A DNA stretch of 9,305 bases, taken from Acidobacteriaceae bacterium (GTDB lineage: Bacteria; Acidobacteriota; Terriglobia; Bryobacterales; Bryobacteraceae). Positions 1 through 8,200 of this stretch are shown piece after piece. The stretch's first letter is position 1, and each line of letters opens with the position of its first letter. The notes under the pieces are model-generated. The model was not told the DNA's origin. It saw nothing but the letters and a program-made list of their open reading frames with translations, and ran no database searches. The position numbers and the translations under genes were made by a program. The DNA is taken from positions 1 through 9,305 of the forward strand of contig JAFARV010000220.1 of the NCBI GenBank assembly GCA_019245255.1. The letters run 5' to 3'.

Positions 1-134
1 AGATCGGCACCCGCCTCCCAATGTGTTCCCTCCACCTGGTAAGACCATCGCGTGCTTTTGAGGCGCTGCTGCAGATCCGTCAATACTTCAGGTGCGATGT
101 CGATTCTGAATGGAGTGATCGAATCGTTTTTCAC
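1..134 (-). CDS. Epoxide hydrolase-like alpha/beta hydrolase, N-terminal fragment (cut by window edge)
   Basis: Forty-four codons are visible, starting at a GTG and running off the left edge. The translation contains TPFRIDIAPEVLTDLQQRL (residues 7-25) followed by TRW (28-30) and a W..G segment (39-42). This matches the N-terminal cap region of microsomal-type epoxide hydrolases, with its 'PF.i.vp...l.dL..RL..tRW' pattern. Family members are about 380-420 residues and open epoxide rings with an Asp nucleophile on an alpha/beta-hydrolase fold. The catalytic part lies outside the window, so activity cannot be judged. The GTG is the only usable start in this frame: a TGA lies 66 nt upstream and no ATG intervenes. 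Its ribosome binding site is poor: an AGGAGG sits about 25 nt upstream and a GGAG about 14 nt upstream. The gene diverges from the glutathione peroxidase gene. The fold assignment is fairly secure from the motif; substrate and start are uncertain. Confidence 0.62.
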   Translation of the reverse strand, partial: MKNDSITPFRIDIAPEVLTDLQQRLKSTRWSYQVEGTHWEAGAD

Positions 135-412
135 AAGTTGGTTAAAAACTCCGCCGGCGCCTCCTGATGCATGAGCTTCACAACGTCAGGCATCGCGAGC
201 TCTGCGTCTGATCGCGTTTATCTTTTCGCGCAATCTGCAAAAATGTAGTCCTTTGATGCTGCACCGAAGGTGGCGTATGCGCTTTGCCTTTGAAGATTAT
301 ATTTCCTTTTCGGATTGAACAGTGGCCGGGGGGCGTCATGGCGGCGTCCCCGCCGATCGCCCGATGCCGTATCATTAATGTTGTCTTCTCTCTTTTTCCG
401 TTGCGGGTTCTC
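135..412. other. Divergent intergenic region between hydrolase and peroxidase genes
   Basis: This 278-nt stretch should hold the promoters of both flanking genes, but I found no convincing -35/-10 pair on either strand. A TATATT at 298-303 lacks a matching -35. A small GC-rich hairpin (CGGCG, loop TCCC, CGCCG) lies at 342-355 without a following T run, so it is not a standard terminator. The open frames across this stretch have no recognisable protein content. Confidence 0.4.
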
Positions 413-961
413 ATGCGGAGAACTTTTCTTTCGTTGGTACTAGCCGCGATTCTGATGCCCCAGCTTCTCGCAGCTGCCTCGGTCTACGACTATGATCTGA
501 CTACAATCGACTACGAAAGAATACATTTGCGCGATTTCAAAGGTAAGGTCCTGATGATCGTCAATGTTGCAAGCCGCTGCGGGTACACTCCCCAATATGC
601 CGGTCTTCAGAAGCTCTATCTTGCGCACAAGGACCAAGGGTTTGTGATCATTGGCATTCCCTCCGACGACTTCGGAGAAGGAGAACCCGGCTCCAATCCA
701 GAGATCAAGCAATTCTGTAGACGCAAATACGACGTCACATTCCCGATGATGTCCAAGGTATTCATCAACGCCAATCCGCGCCTGCCGCTTTATGAATATC
801 TGACTGACGAAAGCCAGAATCCAAAAACGGGCGGAGAAATTCGCTGGAACTTTACGAAATTCCTTATAGGCCGGGATGGCACAGTGCTGGCTCGTTTCGA
901 ACCGGCGATAACGCCCGAAGATCCATCCCTCGTCGCCACCGTAGAGAACGCTGTCCGATAA
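413..961 (+). CDS. Exported glutathione peroxidase-family thiol peroxidase
   Basis: The 182-residue product belongs to the glutathione peroxidase family, which reduces hydroperoxides using an active-site thiol. The start chosen is the ATG at 413: it opens directly onto a signal peptide (MRR, hydrophobic stretch to about residue 20, then LAAAS). An upstream in-frame ATG at 284 would add 43 residues of unrelated sequence. No strong ribosome binding site is visible. The peroxidatic Cys is C56 in NVASRCGYTPQYAGL. A second Cys, C102 in QFCRRKYDVTFPM, sits where thioredoxin-dependent members carry the resolving Cys. Trp and Asn of the catalytic tetrad are present in RWNFTKFLIG (W145, N146). The usual NQFGGQEPG segment reads DDFGEGEPG here (85-93), so the catalytic Gln is replaced by Asp and the second Gln by Glu. 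The length is normal for a compact bacterial member plus leader. It ends 45 nt before the convergent GH32 gene, with no clear terminator between them. I infer a periplasmic 2-Cys thiol peroxidase; the reductant is unknown. Confidence 0.9.
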   Translation: MRRTFLSLVLAAILMPQLLAAASVYDYDLTTIDYERIHLRDFKGKVLMIVNVASRCGYTPQYAGLQKLYLAHKDQGFVIIGIPSDDFGEGEPGSNPEIKQFCRRKYDVTFPMMSKVFINANPRLPLYEYLTDESQNPKTGGEIRWNFTKFLIGRDGTVLARFEPAITPEDPSLVATVENAVR

Positions 962-1006
962 AAAGCATTGTCTCTGAAGCGCTCGCCGAGTCGGAGCCGC
1001 CCGCTG

Positions 1007-2548
1007 TTACTGTTTCTCTTGCCACGCCGGCTGCAGCGTCCATAGCCGAACCTGCATGTTTTCTAACGAACCACCCGTAGCTGTAAGGGACAACCCAGTG
1101 CTGTCCGGCCGGGGAAATACTAAGTTCGTCATCGTGACTGCTCCGTCTTGCGCGAACACTTCCACCGAGGAACGATCCACGAAAACGTGAAGCTTGAGCG
1201 GTTCAGATCCGAGCCTCAAAGGGGCTGCCGTCCTCGATGGGAAAGCGGGATTCCACTGAGTGTTACCCGACTTCGATCGATCCACGAAGAGCTCTTGCTT
1301 TACCACATCGAATGCGACAACTGTCTCCGTGCCGCCGCCTTCGAGCAACCGCCACCCCACTGCGTGAGCGGCGCCGACGTGAATGGTCGTTTCCAACTCA
1401 AACGTTCGACTGCGATACGGCCAAGCCGTCAGCTTGCGGTTGAGTTCATCGACGCTGGACCCGGCGAACGAGAAAGCGCGACTGCGCAGAGATGCCAGCT
1501 CGCGCACGGGCTGTTGCAGCAGTTGAAGCGAACCATTGAGGCCGGCCAGCGACAATTCCCGCGGGAGCGTCATCGAGCCGCGCCAAGGAGAAGTTGGCGC
1601 ATCGGCGGCGTACTGCCAATTGTTCATCCAACCGATCATGTGTGGCGTACCAGGCTGGTGATCGTTGTTGAATGTCAAAGCGCAGTAGCAGTCGCGGCCG
1701 TAGTCCAGCCACCGAATTGCTCCTTTCGGATCATCGGGCGTGAACGTTCTTCCGTCAAATTGGCCGATAAAGTACTGCTCGCCCGAACCGCCTGCAATGT
1801 GGCCGGGATTGAGGCCGATTTTTAGAATCCAACGCAATGTGCCGGGGTGGCCGGCAACTGGGAGTTGATAGAGATCGGGACATTCCCAGACGCCGCCTGT
1901 TGCCCCCTGCGGTCCGAACTCACTGAGTTGGCTCCAGTGCTTCAGATCCAATGACCGGAACAGCCGAACCTTTTTGTCGTTCGCCTGAACGATGACCATT
2001 ACCCAATACTTGCCGGGCGCGTACCAGAACACCTTCGGATCGCGCGTATCACTGCGGCCCAGATCCAGCACTGGGTTCCCGGAATACTTTGTCCACGTCA
2101 ATCCATCCTGGCTGAATGCCAGGTTCTCTGTTTGCTTCTCCGGGGAAGTCTCCGTCTTCGGAGTCATCCCTGTGTAGATGGATACAATGCATCCCTGTCC
2201 CGATGTGCAGAGTCCGCTCGTGTCGCTCGAATCAAAAACGGAGCTGCCGGTGAAGATAGCCGCCTTGCTGTCATCTGGGATCGCAACGGGCAGCTGATTC
2301 CACCTTACGAGGTCTGAGGAAACTGCATGCCCCCAGCTCATGTGGCCCCACTTGTTCTCAAACGGGTTGTGTTGGAAGAACAGATGGAATTTTCCGAACG
2401 CGTACACGAGACCGCAGGGGTCGTTCGTCCAATTCATGCGAGGAGAGAAGTGAAACTGCGGCCGGTACAACTCCTCGTAGTCGCGAGCGAGAAGGCAAGC
2501 TGCGATGGTAACCATTACCGCGGCAGCGATGCTAAATGGCCTTCTCAA
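1007..2548 (-). CDS. Exported glycoside hydrolase family 32 enzyme (levanase/inulinase/sucrase type)
   Basis: The 513-residue product has the complete GH32 signature. The nucleophile Asp is D43 in NWTNDPCG (39-46; family form WMNDPNG), followed by FHLFFQHNP. FTGSSVFD is at 99-106. The transition-state-stabilising Asp is D170 in TRDPKVFW. The acid/base Glu is E222 in VWECPDL. Residues about 350-505 form the C-terminal beta-sandwich, with the characteristic VFVDRSSVEVF at 455-465. The family cleaves beta-fructofuranosidic bonds in sucrose, inulin or levan by a retaining mechanism. The N-terminus is a secretion signal (MRRPF, then a hydrophobic run). IAAC at 15-18 fits a lipobox, so it may be a lipoprotein anchored at C18. 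The start is TTG, supported by GGGAGG five nt upstream; the next Met (M12) would destroy the leader. The gene overlaps the 3' end of the upstream kinase gene by 17 nt and is last in the operon. Extra Cys residues (C114/C120, C287/C289) could pair after export. Exact substrate is not decidable from sequence. Confidence 0.95.
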   Translation of the reverse strand: MRRPFSIAAAVMVTIAACLLARDYEELYRPQFHFSPRMNWTNDPCGLVYAFGKFHLFFQHNPFENKWGHMSWGHAVSSDLVRWNQLPVAIPDDSKAAIFTGSSVFDSSDTSGLCTSGQGCIVSIYTGMTPKTETSPEKQTENLAFSQDGLTWTKYSGNPVLDLGRSDTRDPKVFWYAPGKYWVMVIVQANDKKVRLFRSLDLKHWSQLSEFGPQGATGGVWECPDLYQLPVAGHPGTLRWILKIGLNPGHIAGGSGEQYFIGQFDGRTFTPDDPKGAIRWLDYGRDCYCALTFNNDHQPGTPHMIGWMNNWQYAADAPTSPWRGSMTLPRELSLAGLNGSLQLLQQPVRELASLRSRAFSFAGSSVDELNRKLTAWPYRSRTFELETTIHVGAAHAVGWRLLEGGGTETVVAFDVVKQELFVDRSKSGNTQWNPAFPSRTAAPLRLGSEPLKLHVFVDRSSVEVFAQDGAVTMTNLVFPRPDSTGLSLTATGGSLENMQVRLWTLQPAWQEKQ

Positions 2549-3587
2549 GTAGGCCTCCCGCGTGAGCCTTCGAACCTACCAGGGTCGTCACGTAACTGGC
2601 GATCTCGTTCGATAGTTTCGGTGTGGCGCTGCGATCTGACGCGACCCACGCTCCCATTCTGTTACCCAGGTCCACCGCTTGGTTTGGAGTGAAGCCCAGC
2701 ACCGTAGCGAAGAGAATTCCAGCCGTACAGGCGTCGCCGGCGCCCACAGGATAAACATCCTTGACGGTGACCAGCGGCAGGTTGCCGTGGAATTCACCCT
2801 CTTCCGTGTAGAAGGTAGTTCCGAGCGCGCCATTTGTCACGATCAGTTTCGAGATCGATAATCTATCCATCAGCCTCCTCGCAACCCCGGCCAGCATGTT
2901 TTCTGATCGCGAGTGTCCGTTAGTGATCCCAAACAGATCGCAGATCTCAAATAGCTCATCGTAGTTGACCTTCACGATCGTGGCGCTGGCGCAACCCGCT
3001 TCGATAATGTCTGCACTGTACGCGCGCTCCAGGGTCCGAGTGTCACGACGGAGATTGACGTCATACAGGCGAACCGCATTCACCGCCAATTGAAGAAATG
3101 CGCGAATCGTTCGGCGGGAAACAGGAGAGCGCTGCGCCAAACTGCCGAAGCAGACGGCGTCACAAGTTTCCGCGAGTCTTTCGAGCTTTGCCTCATATGC
3201 GACGAAATCCCAGGCAGCATCCCTCTCGATCTGATAACCAGGGTCGCCATTGCGCATGAACACAGACACTGTCCCAGTCGCATGGACAGGATCAGTCTGC
3301 ACGTACTCGATCGACATTCCCCGGTCGAGTAGCGACTGCAAGATCTCATTTCCACGCATGTCTGTGCCGACCCGGCTGACGAGGACTCCTTCGCCAACGC
3401 TCAACACTGCGGCAAGCTGATGCGCATGCAACGCAACATTCAAGGGGGCTCCGCCCAGGGTTGCTGTCCCGTCTTCGAAGACGTCGAAGAGAACCTCGCC
3501 GAGCCCAACAAACTGCAAGGGTTTGATAGCAGCCTTTCCAGTGCCTGATTCCTTTGCCATACCGGGTTTCGCGGTGGCCGCTGTCAT
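2532..3587 (-). CDS. PfkB-family carbohydrate kinase, probable fructokinase
   Basis: This 351-residue cytoplasmic protein belongs to the ribokinase/PfkB superfamily, which phosphorylates sugars with ATP. The sugar-binding N-terminal motif is GLGEVLFDVF...LGGAPLNVA (28-52). DVNLR at 176-180 is the usual central strand motif, followed by KVNYDEL (206-212). The C-terminal signature is DVYPVGAGDACTAG (277-290), with the anion hole GAGD at 282-285 and D285 as catalytic base. A start at 3587 gives an ATGA overlap of 4 nt with the TPR gene stop, typical of coupled translation. A second Met at residue 10 is possible but lacks a ribosome binding site, and the first 20 residues are poorly conserved-looking. 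The 3' end overlaps the GH32 gene by 17 nt. Fructose as substrate is inferred from the GH32 neighbour; 2-keto-3-deoxygluconate, tagatose or ribose kinases share the fold and cannot be excluded by motif alone. Confidence 0.9.
   Translation of the reverse strand: MTAATAKPGMAKESGTGKAAIKPLQFVGLGEVLFDVFEDGTATLGGAPLNVALHAHQLAAVLSVGEGVLVSRVGTDMRGNEILQSLLDRGMSIEYVQTDPVHATGTVSVFMRNGDPGYQIERDAAWDFVAYEAKLERLAETCDAVCFGSLAQRSPVSRRTIRAFLQLAVNAVRLYDVNLRRDTRTLERAYSADIIEAGCASATIVKVNYDELFEICDLFGITNGHSRSENMLAGVARRLMDRLSISKLIVTNGALGTTFYTEEGEFHGNLPLVTVKDVYPVGAGDACTAGILFATVLGFTPNQAVDLGNRMGAWVASDRSATPKLSNEIASYVTTLVGSKAHAGGLLEKAI
2554..2559 (-). promoter_or_regulatory. Ribosome binding site deciding the TTG start of the GH32 gene
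   Basis: On the minus strand GGGAGG is followed by five nt (CCTAC) and then TTG. The site lies inside the last codons of the kinase gene. It makes the TTG the best start and implies translation directly coupled to, or re-initiated after, kinase translation. Confidence 0.8.
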
Positions 3588-5188
3588 CTCGTTGTGACTT
3601 CCGAACCGGCACTACCCGACTCTGTACCGTATAGCGTCACGGGCCGTTCGCTTTTACGATCACGTTCGTTAAGTTCGCGGATCCTGGCAAACAGCGGAGC
3701 GGCTTCTTCCGATTTGCCTTCTTTCTTCAAAGTGGAGGCCAGAAGAGCGAACGGCTGTACCTTAGTAGGGTCTAACTCAATAGCCGCCCTGAGTTCCCGT
3801 ATCCCTTCGGTGTTTCGACCCGCACGGATGTACAACTTCGCGAGGTCAATCCGCGAATGAACGAAACGCGGATCCAGCTGTACCGATTTTTCGAGGGCGT
3901 TCACTGCAGCGGTGAAATCGGGCTCGCCCGGCCCGACTCCCATGCGGATAAGAGCCTCGCCGAAGAGGTATTGAAGCGATGCGTTCCCGGGTTCCTGTTT
4001 GATCCGTTGCCGGAGTGTGGCAACCGCCTGCTGAGTATCACCCTTCTGTATGTAAGTAAGTCCTAAACCTGCCAGTGCGGGCCCGCGCACGGAATCGTCG
4101 TGTGATGCCGCAAGGAACTCCGTCTCGGCTTCTTGGTAGCGACCGGCCATGGCATTGATGATTCCTTCTTGCACAAGCAACGCGTCCGAGTCCGGCAAGT
4201 AGTGCAATCCCACCTGGATGACCCGGAGCGCGAGATCCAAAGCATTATGATCCGCGCACAACGTCGCGAGCTCGATATAGTTTTGTTCGTCTTTCGGCTC
4301 TAATTGCGTCGCTTCGCGGAGCAGGTCGATCGCTTCTTTGGTTTGTTTGTTTCCCTCGTACGCCTCTGCGAGCAGGCTATCTACTTCAGCGGTCTTACTT
4401 CCGTGATCGCGCAGCTCCGATAGAACTGCAATGGCCGGACTGAACTTCTTGGTTTCCGTGTAACAGAGGCCTAAGTTGAATGCGACATCATAGGGTTGCG
4501 GATACCCGGCGCGAGCGGCTTCGAAAAACGGGATAGCAGCAGCGAACTCCTGATGTGCTGCGAGTAATGACCCTGCGTGGAATTGCCAGACCGGATTTAG
4601 TTTCGTGAGGTCGACGTTTCCAAGCAGCGCGACTGCATCTGCTGGCTTACCGAGCTCAAAGTCGCATTCAGCCATCATGACCGGCAAACGCGGATGGCTG
4701 GCCCACTGCGATTTCAGGGCTCCGAGGTAAGTGCCGGCAGAGCGACAATCCTTGCGGCGAAACGCAAGTTCACCCAGGTACATTTGAATCTCCGGGTCCT
4801 GTGGAGTTTCCTTCAGCAGGATATTGAAATTCTTCTCCGCCTGATCTGTTTGCTTCAGGGCGAGCTGATTAATCGCTAAGTATTTGCGCGCGAAAACCAA
4901 GCCCGGCTGTATTCGTAACGCCTGCTCGAATGTCGTATCTGCTGTCTGCAGGTCGTGTTCGCCAGTTAGCGCGAGCCCTTTCAACAGAAGCGCATTCGGG
5001 TCGTACGGATTCCGTTGCAAGATCTGCGCTGTCATAGAGAGTGCCGCGTCCCAGTCTCCGTTCTCGATTGCAATCTGAGCCTGCTTATACGCCTCAGAAT
5101 CTTGTGCGGACGCCCGCAGGGCAGTGAGGCTGATGGAAAGCAACGCGCACAAAAAGAATCGAAAAGGCTTGGAGCGACCTGGCCACAT
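3584..5188 (-). CDS. Exported tetratricopeptide-repeat protein
   Basis: The 534-residue product starts with a Sec signal peptide: MWPGRSKPFR, a hydrophobic core at about 11-24, and cleavage probably after ASA at 26-28. From about residue 33 to 510 it is almost entirely TPR units of about 34 residues, for example KQAQIAIENGDWDAALSMTA, LAEAYEGNKQTKEAIDLL and LAKLYIRAGRNTEGIRELRA, with the usual P-x-(D/N) turns. The last 25 residues form a polar tail. No membrane segment follows the leader, so the protein should be periplasmic or loosely attached to a membrane. TPR solenoids bind proteins or peptides; no enzymatic motif is visible. The gene sits between the outer-membrane receptor and the kinase and shares ATGA with the kinase, which ties it to the sugar locus. 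A role as a periplasmic adaptor for the receptor or hydrolase is inference from position only. The start at 5188 has a weak ribosome binding site. Confidence 0.9.
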   Translation of the reverse strand: MWPGRSKPFRFFLCALLSISLTALRASAQDSEAYKQAQIAIENGDWDAALSMTAQILQRNPYDPNALLLKGLALTGEHDLQTADTTFEQALRIQPGLVFARKYLAINQLALKQTDQAEKNFNILLKETPQDPEIQMYLGELAFRRKDCRSAGTYLGALKSQWASHPRLPVMMAECDFELGKPADAVALLGNVDLTKLNPVWQFHAGSLLAAHQEFAAAIPFFEAARAGYPQPYDVAFNLGLCYTETKKFSPAIAVLSELRDHGSKTAEVDSLLAEAYEGNKQTKEAIDLLREATQLEPKDEQNYIELATLCADHNALDLALRVIQVGLHYLPDSDALLVQEGIINAMAGRYQEAETEFLAASHDDSVRGPALAGLGLTYIQKGDTQQAVATLRQRIKQEPGNASLQYLFGEALIRMGVGPGEPDFTAAVNALEKSVQLDPRFVHSRIDLAKLYIRAGRNTEGIRELRAAIELDPTKVQPFALLASTLKKEGKSEEAAPLFARIRELNERDRKSERPVTLYGTESGSAGSEVTTR

Positions 5189-5208
5189 ATTTCAAGTGTC
5201 AAGCAACC

Positions 5209-5262
5209 GGGCAGTCGCGGCGGCTGAATTTCCTGTGGGCTTTCAAGCGCGGCGAACTGCCC
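5209..5262 (-). other. Imperfect stem-loop in the receptor-TPR spacer
   Basis: In the 97-nt gap between the receptor stop and the TPR start, GGGCAGT-CGC (5209-5218) pairs with GCG-A-ACTGCCC (5252-5262): ten pairs with one bulged base. Inside it, GCTGAA (5223-5228) can pair with TTC-A-AGC (5242-5248) around a 13-nt loop. No T run follows on the minus strand, so it is not a standard intrinsic terminator. It could set the ratio of receptor to downstream mRNA by protecting an end or by partial attenuation. It may also be chance pairing. Confidence 0.4.
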
Positions 5263-5286
5263 CTGGCAATGACTGCTGATTGGGTG

Positions 5287-8200
5287 TTAGAAGTGAATGC
5301 GGATGCTGAACTGCGGTGTTCGAGCTATGCCGACTCCAGTTGCTCTTCCAAAATTCCCATCCGCAAGATTTCCGTCCATACCGGTCAGATTGACCCGGTT
5401 CAGGACGTTTGCTATTTCCGCCCTGAACTGCAACTCAGCGCCTTCGGCTGTGAACCACGGAATTTTGCTGTTCTTGGTGAAACCGGCATCCACCTGTGCG
5501 AAGTAAGGGCCCCGATAAGTATTCCGGCCCAGGTTGCCCTCTACGCCGCAGCCCAGGGCCGTGCTTGTGCCGGCCGGGCATGGCGACGGGAAATCGCTCG
5601 CCGGAAAGATTCCGTTGAGATACTGAGTTCTGGTATAACCCCCCTCAGCGAGTGCACCCGTTGGAGCGTTAGGCAGATCGTAGTAGATCCCCTGCGAACC
5701 CCAGTTGCCCGTACCCGAGTAAACGGTGAACGGCAGACCAGCTGTGAACGTACCGATTCCGCTGAATTCCCATCCTCGCAGTAACGCTCTTTCCACTCGA
5801 CGCGAGAAGTTCGGGGTCGGGATTTGGTAGACAAAGTCAAAAACGAGTTGGTGCGGAATATCCTGAGATGACGTTGCCTTCTGATTGTTGATATTCCACG
5901 GATTAATAACCAGCGCGCCTTCCGTCTTGTTCTGCCCAGGGGCACCGCTGACGTCGTCGATCGTTCTCGATTCGGTATAGACCGTCTTGAAGACCAGCCC
6001 GTGAGAGAAGGCTTTCCTCAGTGAGAGAGCAAGTGCGTTGTACTGCGAGAAATTGCTGTTATCCGCGTAGATTATGTTGGCGAAGTACGGATTCAAACCC
6101 ACAAACTTGCCGTTGTTGATCAACATATTCCCGACATAAGTGTTCAGGTTCCGTTCGGCATATAAGTCGACACCATGCGAGCCCGTGTAGTCAGCTTCGA
6201 GCAGCCAGTCGCCGTGGAAGCTACGCTGGACGCCAAAAAATCGGTTCTCGGCATACGAGAGCTTCATGTTCATGTCAGGTCCGCCGGCGTTCACGATCGT
6301 TCCGATTACGCCGCCGCGGGGGTTCAATCCGAGTGTTGGAAGCGCCGGGATCGGACACTCGAACGGGAAGGTTGACGAATTACATAGAGCAAAGCTAGGA
6401 TACGGCCCCGTCGGATTTGTGATGTTCAGGTTCAACGTCGCCGTGAGTGGCGGGTTTCCTGCGGCGGTGTCACTCCAGATTGTATTGCCGCCGCGATTGA
6501 CGAACATCCCCCAGCCGCCTCGTATAGACCAGTTCGGAGAATTCCCTGGCTGCCATGCAAAGCTGAATCGCGGAGCAAAGCGCCCGACTCCGCCGTTGTA
6601 GGCGTACTTATCCTGCTTCACATAGGAATTCGCAATTTCATTACCGAGTCCGGGACCAGCGCCAAGAAAGAGGTCGTCCCGGTTGCCGTGCCGCTCATAA
6701 GGGTTCGCTTGATACTCATAACGCAGGCCTGCGCTGATGGTCAGATTCGGCTTGATCTTGTAATCGTCCTGCACGAAACCGCCGTAGTAGAAGCTCATCC
6801 AGTAGTGATTGTTATCCCCGAGTGCTCCGGTAAGCGGATTGTAAGAGTAGGGTCCCGTCTCGCTTTGTGGAGTGTCGGCAACAAATTGGAATACGTTATT
6901 GAAGTTGAAAGTCGGACGGGAGTCCCAGTTTGTGAACGTCGCGAAATCCTGGTTCTCAAAGATTTCGAGGCCTGCCTTGACGGTGTGCTTGCCCTTGCTT
7001 AGGCTCACGATGTCTCTCCAGTGCAGGTCGGCTTGAGCGAAGTTGATTGGAGCGAAACCGGCATCTCCGAACGAGGGCAGCGGGCCCGGGTTAATTTGCG
7101 GAACGGTGCAGATCTTGCAGTTTATCGATAGGCTGTTGTGAGTTCCGCCGAGGCTCATTTCGTTCAGCACGGTTGATGAGAAGGTGTGCGTCCAGTCCAG
7201 CGCCGAGTACCAGGACGGAACCGGAACCGGTTTATTCCATTGCGGGCGAACGTTATCACTCGTGGTGGTTTGGATAATGCCGATGTAGTTGAAGTACAAG
7301 CGGTCGTTCGTGAAGTTCTGATCAACTCGCAGAGTCCACTGGTGACCATCATTTGGGTTGCTGAATGTATGCGTCCCGGTGGCGAGGATTGGCAGACTGC
7401 ATGGTAGTCCAGATGGACCGCTGCCACTGCAAGTCTGACCCAGTTCGCTTTGCAGAACCTGGGAAACTGTCTGGAAGTTCTGTAGGTTGACCGCCGATGG
7501 AGTGTATGACTTCAGTAGCTGCGTAGACAAGTTGTTCGGCAGATTAGAGGTCATCCAACTTACTAACTGGGGTGTTTCCACCGTGACCACGTTGCTCTGA
7601 GGCTGTTCAGAGATGAGCTGATCCCAACTGAACCAAAAGAAAGTCTTGTTCTTGAGGATCGGTCCGCCGAAAGCGCCACCAAACTCATTGCTGCGTGACG
7701 GAATCAATACGCGGCCGTAGTTCGGAAGAACCTGGTTCTGGAAGATGTTGCGGGCGTTGAGAGCACTATTTTGAAGGTACTCGTACAGGGACCCGTGAAA
7801 CTGATTGACTCCGGCACGGCTGAACATCTGAACCACCACGCCGCTGCCGCGCCCGAATTGAGCCGAGAATTCATTTGCAGAAACGACCATTTCCGAGATC
7901 GCATCGGGGTTCAGCACGATTCTGGCATCGCCGCTTGACGGGGAATCGTTGACCGTCGTTCCGTCGATGTAGAACATGTTGGCCGAGTTGGGCTGTCCGT
8001 TTGCACTGACCGCAGGAAACTGATTTGAAACCAGCACACCGGCGGGGTTGTTACCCATCATCCCTGTCCCGGTCACGCCTGGTGTCAGGTTGATCGCGTT
8101 AAGAACATTCCGGCCGGGCAGCGGCAATTCGTTTAATTCGAGTTGGCTTACCGTCGACGTGATTTTCGACTCATCGGTTTGGACGGCCTCGGCGCCTGCG

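Noticed and set aside
284..412. Longer start for the peroxidase at 284
   Set aside because: The extra 43 residues do not look like protein and would bury the signal peptide; ATG 413 starts directly on it.
962..1006. Possible bidirectional terminator between the convergent peroxidase and GH32 genes
   Set aside because: Only short 3-4 bp pairings (for example CTCG/CGAG with a one-base loop) and no T run on either strand.
1148..1825. Plus-strand open frame of 225 codons
   Set aside because: It lies entirely inside the GH32 gene on the other strand, has a composition rich in Arg/Ala/Glu typical of antisense shadows, and shows no recognisable motif.
5189..5206. TTGACA upstream of the TPR gene as a -35 box
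   Set aside because: On the minus strand it lies only about 8 nt before the ATG, so the -10 would fall inside the coding region, and no TATAAT-like sequence is there.
5269..5784. Plus-strand open frame of 171 codons
   Set aside because: It is antisense to the end of the receptor gene, whose barrel motifs and terminal Phe confirm the other strand; nothing recognisable in the translation.
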